Part shown: piece after piece, positions 54,994-64,000 of the stretch
Position numbering within the stretch: the stretch's first letter is position 1
Layout: each line of letters begins with the position of its first letter
Source: Actinomyces qiguomingii
GTDB lineage: Bacteria > Actinomycetota > Actinomycetes > Actinomycetales > Actinomycetaceae
NCBI RefSeq assembly: GCF_004102025.1
Contig: NZ_CP025228.1
Location: 1,984,001-2,048,000 of the forward strand
Direction of reading: 5' to 3'
Length of the DNA stretch: 64,000 nucleotides
Notes under the pieces: model-generated
Seen by the model: only the letters and a program-made list of their open reading frames with translations
Told to the model about the DNA's origin: nothing
Database searches by the model: none
Made by a program: the position numbers and the translations under genes

Positions 54994-55973
54994 TGAACAT
55001 GAAAGCAGCCCCTCATTCCCCCGCTCCTGTGGCCGAGCAGTCGGTGCAGCTCAATCGCCTGAAGCCGGTACCCCGCCCCGGCACCTGGATCAGTGCCACA
55101 ATCGTGGCTGTCCTGGGCGCGATGCTGATCCATGCGCTGCTGACCAATGAGAAGTTCCACTGGAGCACGGTGTGGTTCTTCTTCCGGGAGGTGCATGTGG
55201 TGCGGGCCGTAGGTTGGACGCTTCTGCTGACCTTCATGGCCATGTTCATCGGCATCATCCTGGCGGTGACGACGGCGGTTATGCGCCAGTCCTCCAATCC
55301 GGTGCTGCGCGCAGTGGCCCTGGCCTACCTGTGGTTCTTCCGGGGCACGCCGATCTACACTCAGCTGGTGTTCTGGGGGGCACTGTCGGCCCTGTACCAG
55401 TACCTGAGCCTGGGCGTGCCATTCGGTCCGGAATTGATCACCTTCCGCACCACCACAGTCTTCACCCCCTTCGTCGCCGCCGTACTGGGGCTGGGCATCA
55501 ACGAGGGCGCCTACCTGTCGGAGATCGTCCGCTCCGGCCTGGCCAGCGTGGACCCCGGACAGACCGAGGCGGCGGGCGCCCTGGGTATGAACAAGGGACA
55601 GATACTGCGACGCATCGTGCTGCCGCAAGCCATGCGGGTGATCGTGCCGCCCACCGGCAACGAGACGATCTCCATGCTAAAAACTACTTCCCTGGTGCTG
55701 GCGGTTCCCTTCACCCTGGACCTGACCTTCGTCACCAACTCCTACGCCTCCTACACCTACCAGCCGATTCCCCTGCTGATCGTGGCGGCCCTGTGGTACA
55801 TCATCATCACCTCGATCCTGATGGTGGGGCAGCACTACATCGAGCGCTATTTTGGGCGCGGCTTCGACGGCTCCAGCAGATCCAATGGCAGGCGGGGCAT
55901 GTCCGCGCGCCAGCAGGCCATCCTCGACTCCCACACCACCAAGGACAACCCCTTCCTGGAGGTCACTCCGTGA
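54993..55973 (+). CDS. Amino-acid ABC transporter permease
   Basis: The 326-residue protein is a His/Glu/Gln-type permease with about five membrane helices. It has the [13 protein letters not shown] motif of polar amino-acid permeases and the EAA loop [25 protein letters not shown], which contacts the ATPase. The start is taken as ATG 54993, overlapping the binding-protein stop; a GTG one codon earlier is possible. The ATPase gene overlaps its stop by 4 bp. Confidence 0.94.
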   Translation: MNMKAAPHSPAPVAEQSVQLNRLKPVPRPGTWISATIVAVLGAMLIHALLTNEKFHWSTVWFFFREVHVVRAVGWTLLLTFMAMFIGIILAVTTAVMRQSSNPVLRAVALAYLWFFRGTPIYTQLVFWGALSALYQYLSLGVPFGPELITFRTTTVFTPFVAAVLGLGINEGAYLSEIVRSGLASVDPGQTEAAGALGMNKGQILRRIVLPQAMRVIVPPTGNETISMLKTTSLVLAVPFTLDLTFVTNSYASYTYQPIPLLIVAALWYIIITSILMVGQHYIERYFGRGFDGSSRSNGRRGMSARQQAILDSHTTKDNPFLEVTP

Positions 55974-56785
55974 GCACATCGAGCACAGACCCATACCCCA
56001 ACCAGTCGGTAACGCCTAAGGTGCGAATCGCCGGACTGCACAAATTCTTCGGCGAGTTGCATGTCCTTAAGGGCATCGACCTGACAGTCGAGCCCGGTTC
56101 GGTGACGGTGCTGGTGGGACCGTCCGGGTCCGGCAAGTCCACGCTGCTGCGCTGCATCAATGAGCTGGAAACCATTGACGCCGGGCGTGTGTGGGTGGAC
56201 GGGGAGCTGATCGGCATGCGGGAGGTCCGGCGCCCGGACGGGACTGTGCAGCTGCATGCCCTGACGGACAAGCAGCGCGCCGCGCAGCGATCCAAGATCG
56301 GCATGGTCTTCCAGCGCTTCAACCTGTTCCCCCATATGACCGCCCTGGGCAATGTCATTGAGGCTCCGATCCATGTGCGGCACATGCCCAGGGAGCAGGC
56401 CCGCGCACGCGGCATTCAGCTACTGGATCGGGTGGGGCTGGGCGACCGGTTGGACCACTACCCCTCGCAGCTGTCGGGTGGGCAGCAGCAGCGGGTGGCG
56501 ATCGCCCGGGCGCTGGCGATGGATCCGGAGCTGATGCTCTTCGATGAGCCCACCTCCGCCCTGGACCCGGAACTCGTCGGGGAGGTGCTGCAGGTGATGA
56601 AAGATCTGGCCGCGGACGGCATGACCATGGTAGTGGTCACCCACGAGATGGGCTTCGCCCGGGAGGTCGGGGATCAGCTGATCTTCATGGACGGTGGGTC
56701 GGTGTGCGAGTCTGGCAACCCGGTCGAGGTATTGGACCATCCCACTCAGGAGCGCACCCAGGCCTTCCTCGCGTCCGTATTGTGA
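55970..56785 (+). CDS. Amino-acid ABC transporter ATP-binding protein
   Basis: The 271-residue ATPase has Walker [11 protein letters not shown]-loop [16 protein letters not shown], signature LSGGQQQR, Walker [16 protein letters not shown], and switch His in [14 protein letters not shown] 25-residue insert after IGMREV ([20 protein letters not shown]) is a modest extension of the usual polar amino-acid ATPase. The GTG at 55970 overlaps the permease stop. The much longer frame reaching back to 55172 is an out-of-frame reading of the permease and is rejected. Confidence 0.95.
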   Translation: MSTSSTDPYPNQSVTPKVRIAGLHKFFGELHVLKGIDLTVEPGSVTVLVGPSGSGKSTLLRCINELETIDAGRVWVDGELIGMREVRRPDGTVQLHALTDKQRAAQRSKIGMVFQRFNLFPHMTALGNVIEAPIHVRHMPREQARARGIQLLDRVGLGDRLDHYPSQLSGGQQQRVAIARALAMDPELMLFDEPTSALDPELVGEVLQVMKDLAADGMTMVVVTHEMGFAREVGDQLIFMDGGSVCESGNPVEVLDHPTQERTQAFLASVL

Positions 56786-56845
56786 ACGGCGCCGCCCAGC
56801 ACTTGACGTCCAATGCCCTCAGCTCTCCGGGGCACCCTTCCGGGC

Positions 56846-57496
56846 TCAACCGACGGCGTCGGCCCGCCAGGTGCCCTCGTCCCAGTCGACCAGCCGCCAG
56901 CCTAACTGCGGGTCGCCCTCCACCACGCTTACGGCGGTGTTGCGCATGGGATGCTCGGCGATCCAGGCGGGATCCACTCCCCCGGCGGCGGCCGCCGCCA
57001 GCGCCACCCAAAGGCGCAGGATGGTGCCGTGAGCCACCAACAGGGCGGTTCCGCCTGTGCGGGTGGAGTTATAGATCTCCTCAATAACGCCGTTGAAGCG
57101 GGCAAAAGTATCCGCGCCGTCCTCGGGGCTGCCGGGTATGCGCGCCGCTGTGCGCCCAACCATCCAGGACCGGGTTGTGTCGGTGTAGCAGGCCACCGAG
57201 CGCACGTCGGTGTTCATCTCCATATCCCCGGCCAGCACCTCTCGCAGGCCGGGACGGATGCGGGCCGCCAGGCCCGTGGCCCGCTCAATCGGCGCGATAG
57301 TCTCCCGGGCCCGCTGAATCGGGGAAACCCACAGGGACGAAATGGCGTCCAGGTCGCCGCTCGACTCCAGACGCGCAGGCAGCAGGGAGGCCTGCTCCAC
57401 TCCGACGGCATCCAGACAGTTTCCGGGGAATGCGGTGTCCAACGCGCCGGCGACATTCGCGATTGTGCGGCCGTGACGGACAAGAAGAAGCTTCAC
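56846..57496 (-). CDS. Histidine phosphatase family protein (phosphoglycerate-mutase-like)
   Basis: The 216-residue protein begins MKLLLVRHGRTIANV, giving the phosphohistidine loop RHG. It continues with FPGNCLDAVGVEQASLLPARL, SPIQRARETIAPI (second catalytic Arg region), LREVLAGDMEM (Glu) and LLVAHGTILRLWVAL (second His). It is a phosphatase or mutase of unknown substrate. It is the last minus-strand gene after glnE (39-bp gap) and converges with the ABC operon. Confidence 0.9.
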   Translation of the reverse strand: MKLLLVRHGRTIANVAGALDTAFPGNCLDAVGVEQASLLPARLESSGDLDAISSLWVSPIQRARETIAPIERATGLAARIRPGLREVLAGDMEMNTDVRSVACYTDTTRSWMVGRTAARIPGSPEDGADTFARFNGVIEEIYNSTRTGGTALLVAHGTILRLWVALAAAAAGGVDPAWIAEHPMRNTAVSVVEGDPQLGWRLVDWDEGTWRADAVG

Positions 57497-57535
57497 GGCG
57501 CCTATCCTGCCAGGGTCTCGCCGCCGACGTCGCCG

Positions 57536-60500
57536 TCAGGACCACGGGTAGGGACCGTTACTGCGTCGGCGTACGGAGGTGCGGGGACCACGACCGCTCC
57601 GGCCTGCGGCCAACTTCGTGGCGTCACCACCCCTGTCCGAGCCCGCATGTGCCCGTTGAGAGTGCGCGGGTGCGGACCGCAATCGGTCCGCCTGCGACGG
57701 AGCCGTGGGCCCGGCGTCCCCGAACACCACGCGTTCAACTACGCGCCGGGCATGTCTGGCGGTGCGCCGGTAGACATCCTCAAGGTCGCGCTCGCTACCC
57801 GCCGGGATACCCAGCAGACGCGCTACCAGGCGGATCTCGCGCTGGTCTGTGGGCAGCACCTGCACCCGTTCCCCGCCCTCCCGACCGGTGCCGAGCACAG
57901 CGGCGGCACGCACCCGGGAGGACAGCACCCAGGCGGCGGTGAGCTTGCTGGCGTCGTCCACCCCGATCAGGCCCGCCTGCGTGGCCGCGGACAACGCCTC
58001 CAGGGTCGAGGTGGTGCGCAAGCCCGGCACGTGGTCCGCCTGTGTCAGTTGCAGCACCTGGGCAGACCACTCCACGTCCGACAGCCCGCCCGGACCGAGC
58101 TTGACATGCCGGCTCGGGTCGGCGCCTCGTGGCAGCCGCTCGGCCTCCATACGGGCTTTCAGCCGCCGGATCTCCCGCAGCCCCGCCTCGTCGAGTCCCT
58201 CCGAGCTCCAGCGTAGCGGGTTAATGAGCTCCTCAAAGCGCGCGCCGAGTCGCTGATCGCCTGCGCAGGCGCGGGCGCGCAGCAGGGCCTGACGCTCCCA
58301 CACCGATCCCCAACGCTGGTAGTACTCGGCGTAGGAGGACAGGGAGCGGGATACCGGCCCCTGGCGTCCCTCCGGCCGCAGCCCAGTGTCCACCACCAGG
58401 GGATGTGGGCGGGCCTGAGCCAAAAGCCGGGCCACCCACTTGGCGACTGCCTCCGCCTCGGCGGCCGCCGCTTCGATGTCGGCTTCGGGGCGCGGCTCAT
58501 GCACGAACAGCACGTCCGCATCTGAGGTGTAGGTGATCTCCCGCCCACCCAGGCGCCCCATGGCAATGATCGCGTGGGAGGCGTTAGCCGCGGGCCAGGT
58601 CCCATCCGGATCAGGTCCGGCGGCGACCGCGTCCTGCCCGTCGCGCTCGGCGATTACCAGTCCGGTGGCCACCGTCAGGGCCGCCCCCAGGACGGCATCG
58701 GTCGCGTCGCCGATGATCCGGGCGGCGCGGCCGGGATCGACGCCGTCCAGAGAGTCCGCCAGCGCGGCCCGGATGAGTTCACGTGTGCGCACCCCCATCA
58801 CGGCGCGAATGGCCTCGCCGGCCTGCTGCTCCAGGCCGACGGCATCTGCGGCGGTGAAGGCACGGCGGCGCAGTACCCGGCTTGTCTCGGCACAAATGCT
58901 GCCGGGCGGACGGGGGGTAAGTTCGGCGTCGTCATCGAGCCAGGCGATCGACTCAGGGCGCTCGGCCAGCCGGTCGGTTGTCCACCGGGCGCCCGCCAGC
59001 ACCTGGCACAGGCGGCGGGCGGCCACCGGTGAGTCCCGCAGCATGGCTAGATACCAGTGGGACCCGCCGATGGACTCCGACAGTCGGCGGAAGGACAGCA
59101 GACCGGCGTCGGGGTCGGGTCCCTGCCCTATCCAGCCGATGATCACGGGCAGCAGCTGCCGCTGAATGGCGGCGCGGCGGCTGACCCCCTCGGTGAGAGC
59201 CTGGATGTGATGCAAGGCGCCATCGGGATCCAGGTAGCCGAAGGCCGCGAGCCGTTCTCGGGCGGCATCGGGGGTGAGCGTCAGCTCTTCGGTGCTCAGG
59301 CTGGCGGCGGCGCTGAGCAGCGGCCGGTAGTAGATCTCCTCATGCAGTGCTCGCACGCGGCGGCGCACGGAGTCAAACAGCTTGCGCACGGCCGCCGGTT
59401 CGCCGAGTTTGCGCCGGTCTATCCCCCGTCCCAGGCAGCGGAGATCCGCATCCCCAGCTGGCAGCTCATGGGTGCGGCGCATGCGCAGCAGCTGGGCGCG
59501 GTGCTCCAGCAGCCGCAACATCCGGTAGCAGTCACCAAGCTCGGCGGCGTCTGACCGGCCCACGTAGCCGCCGGCCGACAACTGCATAAGCGCGTCCAGC
59601 GTGCCGCGCACGCGCAGTCCCTCGTCCGCCCGGCCATGCACGAGCTGGAGCAGCTGCACGGTGAACTCCACGTCGCGTAGGCCGCCGGGCCCAAGTTTGA
59701 TACGGCGATCATCCGGGCCCGGCTGGGCGGATTCATTCTCGACCCGGCGACGCATAGCGCGTGCGTCATCAACGAAGTTCTCCCGGCGACTTGCCGACCA
59801 GACGAAGGGGGCGACTCCAGCCTCATACGCGGCCCCCAGCTCCCGGTCGCCGGCGCAGGCCCGCGCCTTTAGCAAAGCCTGAAACTCCCAGGAGGAGGCC
59901 CAACGCTCGTAATAGGTCAGGTGCGAGCCGAGGGTGCGTACAAGCACGCCGTCCCTGCCCTCGGGGCGCAGCGCCGTGTCCAGCGGCCATAGCGGAGGCT
60001 CTGCACCTGACCCGGAGGTGATATGCGCAATCTGCGCGGCGATCTGTGCTCCCACCCGCAGCACCGTCTGCTCCTGCGCCTCGTCCTCGGCCGGCGACAC
60101 GACGCCTTGCCCGGACCGGGCCGGGGCCACCACGTAGACCACGTCCACATCGGAGATGTAGTTAAGTTCGCAAGCGCCGGCCTTGCCCATGGCGATTATC
60201 GCCATGGCCACATCGGCGGCAGCCGGACCGATCATGGCGCGAGCAATCATCAGGGCACTATCCAGGGCCGCATCAGCCAATTCAGTCATACGTCTACCGA
60301 CGTCCGGCATGTGCACCAGCGGACTGGCACTGGTCAGATCGTCGGCGACTACGGCCAGCAGCCGGCTGCGGTAGGCGACGCGCAGCGCACTGATCGCCCG
60401 CGCGGCGGTCGCTTCTTCCACGGGCGCAGGTGCCTGGGGCAAGACCCGGGTGACCGCTCCGCGAAGCACGGCGAGGGCGCCGGGCTGTCCGGGGGCGTCC

Positions 60501-61117
60501 CAGGCGTGTTCGGGAGCGAGAGCGTCCAGGTGTTCGGGGTGGGTGATCAGGAAGTCGCCAAGAGCTCGGGAGGAACCGATCACGGCCAGTAAGCGGTGCA
60601 GGTGGGCCAAGCGCGGCGATTGGGGAGCGAGTGGAGAGGGAAGCGCGGGTTCCTGCAGGTCATCCCGGCCGCCGGGAGCCGATGGGGTGCGGGCGGCTGA
60701 GGCGGCGGCGTGCAGTATCCCGCGCAGTGCGCGGGCGGGAGCTCCGAGGCATTCATGGGCGCCGTCCTCATCCCCGATCACAGTGCAGGCCTCTGCCAGG
60801 CGTACGAGGGTCAGCAGCGCCAAGTCCGGATCAGCGGTGCGACCGAGCTCATCCACCAGCCGCCCACGGGCCGAATCCAGCCCGGCCGGCTCACCGGGGG
60901 CGTCTGAGTCCGTCAAACTGGCGACAGACGGTAGGAACGGTGTGAGCGCCGGATCATTCAGCAGGCCGTATGCACGATCGACCTCGGCGAAGCCAGCCCA
61001 CAGCAGCCGTGTCCGGGTGCTGGGCCGGCGTTCCCCTCCGCGCTGGTCAGGACCGCGGGTTGGGCCGCTAGTAACCGCTTCCGGACGCTCATCCGCATGT
61101 TCCCGGTTAGTGGCCAT
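57536..61117 (-). CDS. glnE: Bifunctional glutamine synthetase adenylyltransferase/deadenylase
   Basis: GlnE adds AMP to, or removes it from, a tyrosine of type I glutamine synthetase according to nitrogen state. The 1193-residue protein has two nucleotidyltransferase domains. The N-terminal one (deadenylase) shows AMGKAGACELNYISDVDVVYV; the C-terminal one (adenylylase) shows AMGRLGGREITYTSDADVLFV. Both keep the DxD metal ligands. Each is followed by the helical GS-contact region with GPGGLRDVEF and GPGGLSDVEW. It is longer than E. coli GlnE (about 946) because of Ala/Gly/Arg-rich ends. glnA2 lies 6 bp upstream on the same strand. Confidence 0.96.
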   Translation of the reverse strand: MATNREHADERPEAVTSGPTRGPDQRGGERRPSTRTRLLWAGFAEVDRAYGLLNDPALTPFLPSVASLTDSDAPGEPAGLDSARGRLVDELGRTADPDLALLTLVRLAEACTVIGDEDGAHECLGAPARALRGILHAAASAARTPSAPGGRDDLQEPALPSPLAPQSPRLAHLHRLLAVIGSSRALGDFLITHPEHLDALAPEHAWDAPGQPGALAVLRGAVTRVLPQAPAPVEEATAARAISALRVAYRSRLLAVVADDLTSASPLVHMPDVGRRMTELADAALDSALMIARAMIGPAAADVAMAIIAMGKAGACELNYISDVDVVYVVAPARSGQGVVSPAEDEAQEQTVLRVGAQIAAQIAHITSGSGAEPPLWPLDTALRPEGRDGVLVRTLGSHLTYYERWASSWEFQALLKARACAGDRELGAAYEAGVAPFVWSASRRENFVDDARAMRRRVENESAQPGPDDRRIKLGPGGLRDVEFTVQLLQLVHGRADEGLRVRGTLDALMQLSAGGYVGRSDAAELGDCYRMLRLLEHRAQLLRMRRTHELPAGDADLRCLGRGIDRRKLGEPAAVRKLFDSVRRRVRALHEEIYYRPLLSAAASLSTEELTLTPDAARERLAAFGYLDPDGALHHIQALTEGVSRRAAIQRQLLPVIIGWIGQGPDPDAGLLSFRRLSESIGGSHWYLAMLRDSPVAARRLCQVLAGARWTTDRLAERPESIAWLDDDAELTPRPPGSICAETSRVLRRRAFTAADAVGLEQQAGEAIRAVMGVRTRELIRAALADSLDGVDPGRAARIIGDATDAVLGAALTVATGLVIAERDGQDAVAAGPDPDGTWPAANASHAIIAMGRLGGREITYTSDADVLFVHEPRPEADIEAAAAEAEAVAKWVARLLAQARPHPLVVDTGLRPEGRQGPVSRSLSSYAEYYQRWGSVWERQALLRARACAGDQRLGARFEELINPLRWSSEGLDEAGLREIRRLKARMEAERLPRGADPSRHVKLGPGGLSDVEWSAQVLQLTQADHVPGLRTTSTLEALSAATQAGLIGVDDASKLTAAWVLSSRVRAAAVLGTGREGGERVQVLPTDQREIRLVARLLGIPAGSERDLEDVYRRTARHARRVVERVVFGDAGPTAPSQADRLRSAPAHSQRAHAGSDRGGDATKLAAGRSGRGPRTSVRRRSNGPYPWS

Positions 61118-61123
61118 AGGCGA

Positions 61124-62455
61124 TCACAGTCTCGGGAAGAACTGGCCGATCTCGAAATCAGTGACCTGGGCGTCATAGGCCAAGTACTCGCGGCGCTTAT
61201 TGCGCCTGAAGAACTCGAAGGCGTCCTCTCCCAGGGTGTCGGCCACAAGATCGGAATCGGCCATGGCGGCAACTGCGCTCTTCAGGGAGGTTGGCAACGC
61301 GCCGATACCGAGCGATTTACGTTCCAGCTCGGACAGAGCCCAGACGGTGTCCTCGGCCTCGGCGGGCAGCTCGTAACCCTCCTCAATGCCCTTCAGGCCC
61401 GCGGCGAGGATCACCGCGAAGGCCAGGTAGGGGTTGGCGGAGGAGTCGATGCCGCGGTACTCGATGCGGGCGGACTGGGCCTTGCCAGGCTTGTGCATGG
61501 GCACGCGGACCAGAGCGGAGCGGTTGTTGTGGCCCCAGCACACGTAGCTGGGGGCCTCGTCACCGCCCCAAAGACGCTTGTAGGAGTTCACGTGCTGGTT
61601 GGTCACCGCGCAGATCTCGTTTGCGTGGCGCAGCAGTCCCGCGATGAAGGCGCGTCCGGTGCCCGAGAGCTGATACTGCCCGGCAGGGTCGTGGAAGGCG
61701 TTGCGGTCGCCCTCAAACAAGGAGAAGTGGGTGTGCATACCGCTGCCGGGTTGGCCGATGAAAGGCTTGGGCATGAAGGTGGCCTGGCAGCCCTCCTGCA
61801 AGGCCACCTCCTGTACGACCGCGCGGAAGGTCATGATGTTGTCGGCCATGGACAGGGCGTCGGCGAAGCGCAGGTCGATCTCATTTTGCCCCGGGCCACC
61901 CTCGTGATGGGAGAACTCCACCGAGATGCCCATCTGTTCGAGCATGAGGATGGCATGGCGGCGGAACTCGTGTGCCGTGCCGCCGGGTACATGATCGAAG
62001 TAGCCTGCGTGGTCGGTGGGGATGATGCGACCGTCCGCATCGCGGTCAACCAGATAGAACTCGATCTCGGGGTGGACATAGCAGGTGAAACCGGCATCGG
62101 CCACACGGGCCAGTTGCCGCTCGAGCACCGCACGCGGATCGGTGCGGGCGGGCTCACCGTCGGGGGTCAGCACATCGCAGAACATGCGGGCGACGCTGTT
62201 GACCTCCTCCCGCCACGGCAGCATCTGGAAGGTGGAGGGGTCAGGGGACAGCAGCATGTCTGACTCGAACACGCGTGTGAGCCCCTCAATGGCGGAGCCG
62301 TCGAAGCCGATGCCCTCCTCGAAGGCGCCCTCGACCTCAGCCGGAGCAATCGCCACCGACTTGAGCTGACCGAGAACATCCGTGAACCACAGTCGGATGA
62401 AGCGTATGTCGCGTTCCTCGATGGCACGCAGAACGTATTCCTGCTGCTTGTCCAT
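61124..62455 (-). CDS. Glutamine synthetase type I, second copy (GlnA2-like, not adenylylatable by sequence)
   Basis: The 443-residue protein is the shorter GSI form. It has GFDGSAIEGLTRVFESDMLL, PEIEFYLVDRDADG, SHHEGGPGQNEIDLRF, HTHFSLFEGD and NRSALVRVPM. At the position equivalent to the adenylylated tyrosine it reads EDTVWALSELER, with Trp372 in place of Tyr, so GlnE should not modify it. It has the region FRRNKRREYLAYDAQVTDFEIGQF at the C-terminus, typical of GlnA2-type enzymes. It is co-transcribed with glnE (6-bp gap). Confidence 0.94.
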   Translation of the reverse strand: MDKQQEYVLRAIEERDIRFIRLWFTDVLGQLKSVAIAPAEVEGAFEEGIGFDGSAIEGLTRVFESDMLLSPDPSTFQMLPWREEVNSVARMFCDVLTPDGEPARTDPRAVLERQLARVADAGFTCYVHPEIEFYLVDRDADGRIIPTDHAGYFDHVPGGTAHEFRRHAILMLEQMGISVEFSHHEGGPGQNEIDLRFADALSMADNIMTFRAVVQEVALQEGCQATFMPKPFIGQPGSGMHTHFSLFEGDRNAFHDPAGQYQLSGTGRAFIAGLLRHANEICAVTNQHVNSYKRLWGGDEAPSYVCWGHNNRSALVRVPMHKPGKAQSARIEYRGIDSSANPYLAFAVILAAGLKGIEEGYELPAEAEDTVWALSELERKSLGIGALPTSLKSAVAAMADSDLVADTLGEDAFEFFRRNKRREYLAYDAQVTDFEIGQFFPRL

Positions 62456-62731
62456 GATGTCTTCAATGCCTCCTTACGCGGAGCCGACCGGCACCGACCC
62501 ACCGCGGGCCGGCGCCGCCGGGCTGCTCGGCCAGCCTATCGGGTGGTTGGGGCGCTCAGGTTTCGCGCGCCGGTGCGGCGTGCGCGGCTGGGCGCGACCA
62601 TGCACGGGTTATCGGCGCGGATGTATGTGGTTCGGGGGCGTCGTTCGGTGTTAGTTGGTGGGTGGGGGCGCGGATGCGTGCTTTAGGCAGGCGGCCGGCA
62701 GGGCAGTGTTAATGCAGACCCCGGGCGGCAC

Positions 62732-62752
62732 TGCACGACCCGAGGTCGTGCA
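62732..62752. repeat. Perfect inverted repeat, 9-bp arms
   Basis: Arms TGCACGACC and GGTCGTGCA surround a 3-bp centre CGA. It lies 277 bp upstream of glnA2 in the gene-free kilobase. It could be an operator or a dispersed REP-type element. Confidence 0.6.
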
Positions 62753-63035
62753 ACACCCATGGGGGCACGGTGAGCGTCACCGCCACCCCGCGCACCTGAC
62801 CCCGCAGCCATCCCCCATCACACCCTCAAACCGGAAGAGCCCGCTGCCTCCCATCTCTGTGCATTCCTGACCGCAGGATCGGCCAGACTCTCACGCTCGC
62901 CGCACGCTTAAGGATCGGACTTGATTGGGTAATCCGCATGATTCCGCGGTTTTCACACCGGGTTCGAGACGCCGGCGAGTCTCCCATGTGCGGCAAGGCC
63001 TCCGGCGCACGCAGGAGACTCGCGCCAGCTACAGC

Positions 63036-63052
63036 CCGAATTCAGAATTCGG
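63036..63052. repeat. Perfect inverted repeat, 8-bp arms
   Basis: CCGAATTC and GAATTCGG flank a single A, giving a 17-bp palindrome in an unusually AT-rich patch that continues with several GAAAATTC/AATTC-like words. It lies 412 bp upstream of panB. Confidence 0.6.
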
Positions 63053-63464
63053 CGAAAATTCAACGAATAACCGGATCGGCCGAAATGGTCGCGACAGCGT
63101 AAGCGTGCAGACCTCAACCGTCACACCGGCAACAGCGTCGCTGACACACCGTGTCCACCATGTCTACGAGTCGTGCGGCCCGTGCCCGTCTGCAGCCTCA
63201 AACAGCGCTGCCAGTGAACACCCGATGACTCACGCCAGGCTCGGCATCCCCCAGACTCCCGGGTTCATCCTCCCGTTGTCAGTCTTAGAGAAGGACTCGC
63301 AGACGCTGACCCTCCCAGGGACCAGCTCGAACAACGACGCTCCACTGCCCATCGTGGCTATCAAAGAGTGGGCGCTGCTGACCGCCTGCGCAGGCAGGGG
63401 TCCACCTGTTGCGTCGCCTTGGGTCCCGAGGCAGTCCGCCCGCATCCGCGAGTAGGCTCCGGGC

Positions 63465-64000
63465 ATGAGCACTTCCGCTTCCGACCAGCCATCCGCAGAT
63501 GCCGCCGCGGCCGGTGCCTCCCCCGCCGAGCGCCCGACCTCCGAAGCCGCTACTCCGGCCGCAGCGGAACGGCAGATCTCACAGGTCAAGAAGGTGCGCG
63601 TGCACCACCTGCTGAGCGCGAAGCAGCAGGGCGAGAAGTTGACCATGCTCACTGCATACGACGCGGTCACCGCGCGCATCCTCGACGCAGCGGGCACCGA
63701 CATGCTGCTAGTGGGCGACTCGCTGGGCAATGTGATGCTCGGCTACGACTCCACCATGCCGGTCACCCTGGATGAAATGGTGGTGGCCACCCGTTCAGTA
63801 GCCAGCGCCACCACCCGGGCCCTGGTGGTGGCGGACCTTCCCTTTGGCACCTACGAGGCCGGACCGGAGCAGGCCCTGGCCAGTGCCGTACGGCTCATGC
63901 GCGTGGGCGCCAACGCTGTCAAGCTTGAGGGCGGACGTCCCCGGGAGGCAACGGTACGGGCTCTGTCACAGGCGGGTATCCCAGTGGCCGGCCACCTCGG
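63465..64000 (+). CDS. panB: 3-methyl-2-oxobutanoate hydroxymethyltransferase (partial, cut by window edge)
   Basis: PanB adds a hydroxymethyl group from methylene-tetrahydrofolate to alpha-ketoisovalerate, the first committed step of pantothenate synthesis. About 178 residues are visible. A 45-residue Ala/Ser/Pro-rich N-terminal extension precedes the conserved barrel: KLTMLTAYDAVTARILDAAGTDMLLVGDSLGNVMLGYDSTMPVTLDEM, then VVADLPFGTYEA, GANAVKLEGG and IPVAGHLG at the edge. The metal-binding Asp in VGDSLG is present. The ATG at 63465 is the likely start; an inner start near KKVRVHHLL would remove the extension. Confidence 0.94.
   Translation, partial: MSTSASDQPSADAAAAGASPAERPTSEAATPAAAERQISQVKKVRVHHLLSAKQQGEKLTMLTAYDAVTARILDAAGTDMLLVGDSLGNVMLGYDSTMPVTLDEMVVATRSVASATTRALVVADLPFGTYEAGPEQALASAVRLMRVGANAVKLEGGRPREATVRALSQAGIPVAGHL

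Larger units (their letters stand above)
62456..63464. other. 1-kb region without a supportable gene, between glnA2 and panB
   Basis: The flanking genes diverge, so both promoters should lie here. Several open frames exist (the longest 62925-63455, plus strand) but none has recognisable protein sequence, a ribosome site or actinobacterial codon character. GC content drops visibly around 63030-63110. Two perfect dyads lie inside (see separate entries). A small RNA or a decayed gene is possible. Confidence 0.5.

Noticed and set aside
55172..56785. 537-codon frame suggesting a permease-ATPase fusion
   Set aside because: Its first 266 codons are an out-of-frame reading of the permease. The ATPase starts at the GTG at 55970, overlapping the permease stop.
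62925..63455. 176-codon plus-strand open frame before panB
   Set aside because: The translation has no recognisable domain, many rare-looking Ser/Thr/Asn runs, no ribosome site, and overlaps the palindromic AT-rich patch; it reads like chance.
1..64000. CRISPR arrays, insertion sequences, integrases, prophage genes
   Set aside because: No spaced direct repeats, transposase or integrase motifs, or phage structural genes were visible; the only long repeat is the immunity-gene duplication.

Overview
The window is high-GC actinobacterial chromosome, most likely Actinomyces or a close relative in Actinomycetaceae. Evidence: phosphatidylinositol-mannoside genes (pgsA, patA, pimA), the ruvC-ruvA-ruvB-yajC-secD order, DUF3000, DUF4191, glnE with two glnA genes, frequent GTG/TTG starts, and anaerobic pyruvate formate-lyase genes. 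Both ends cut a gene: secD on the left, panB on the right. I saw no transposase, integrase, CRISPR array or rRNA.

Layout. 1-5002 (minus): yebC, ruvC, ruvA, ruvB, yajC, secD. 5134-8898 (minus): an accessory toxin island holding a PrsW-peptidase/nuclease chimeric polymorphic toxin and two tandem immunity paralogues. 9035-17123 (minus): a tightly packed housekeeping run thrS, HIT protein, pgsA, patA, pimA, LemA-like protein, PrsW protease, NUDIX hydrolase. 17304-22407: a probable cell-wall cross-bridge locus (two ATP-grasp ligases, a DegT-type PLP enzyme, a FemAB/FemX-type transferase), bordered by tRNA-Gly and tRNA-Val. A second FemX-type gene lies at 27788. 22846-27758: glgX-treY (glycogen to trehalose). 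29107-30995: DUF3000 and RNase D. 31044-34388: pflA, a small glycyl-radical protein and a PflB that lacks its own glycyl-radical domain, i.e. a split pyruvate formate-lyase. 34661-36715: dxs. 36959-38967: a frameshifted S9 peptidase. 39093-44263: membrane protein, pepA, lpdA, E2 acyltransferase.

44448-49387 is a second accessory block between the E2 gene and lipB. It contains an HTH/Clp_N-SRPBCC pair driven by an apparently leaderless promoter that overlaps a large dyad operator, an Ntox15 nuclease toxin with its GAD-like/DUF1851 immunity gene (immunity first), and a membrane kinase-like protein lacking a normal ATP-binding lysine. 49754-52333: lipB, lipA, DUF4191. 52523-62455: nitrogen block with glnA1, an amino-acid ABC transporter, a histidine phosphatase, glnE and glnA2. 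A gene-free kilobase with two perfect dyads precedes panB.

The genes join up in several places. lipB/lipA supply lipoate for the E2/LpdA complex. GlnE is expected to modify GlnA1, which keeps the target tyrosine, but not GlnA2, which has tryptophan there. PflA should activate the separate radical subunit that completes PflB. The most unusual items are the PrsW-toxin chimera beside a free-standing PrsW, the split PFL, and the HTH/Clp_N-SRPBCC module. All functions are read from sequence motifs and remembered family knowledge; no database search was possible.
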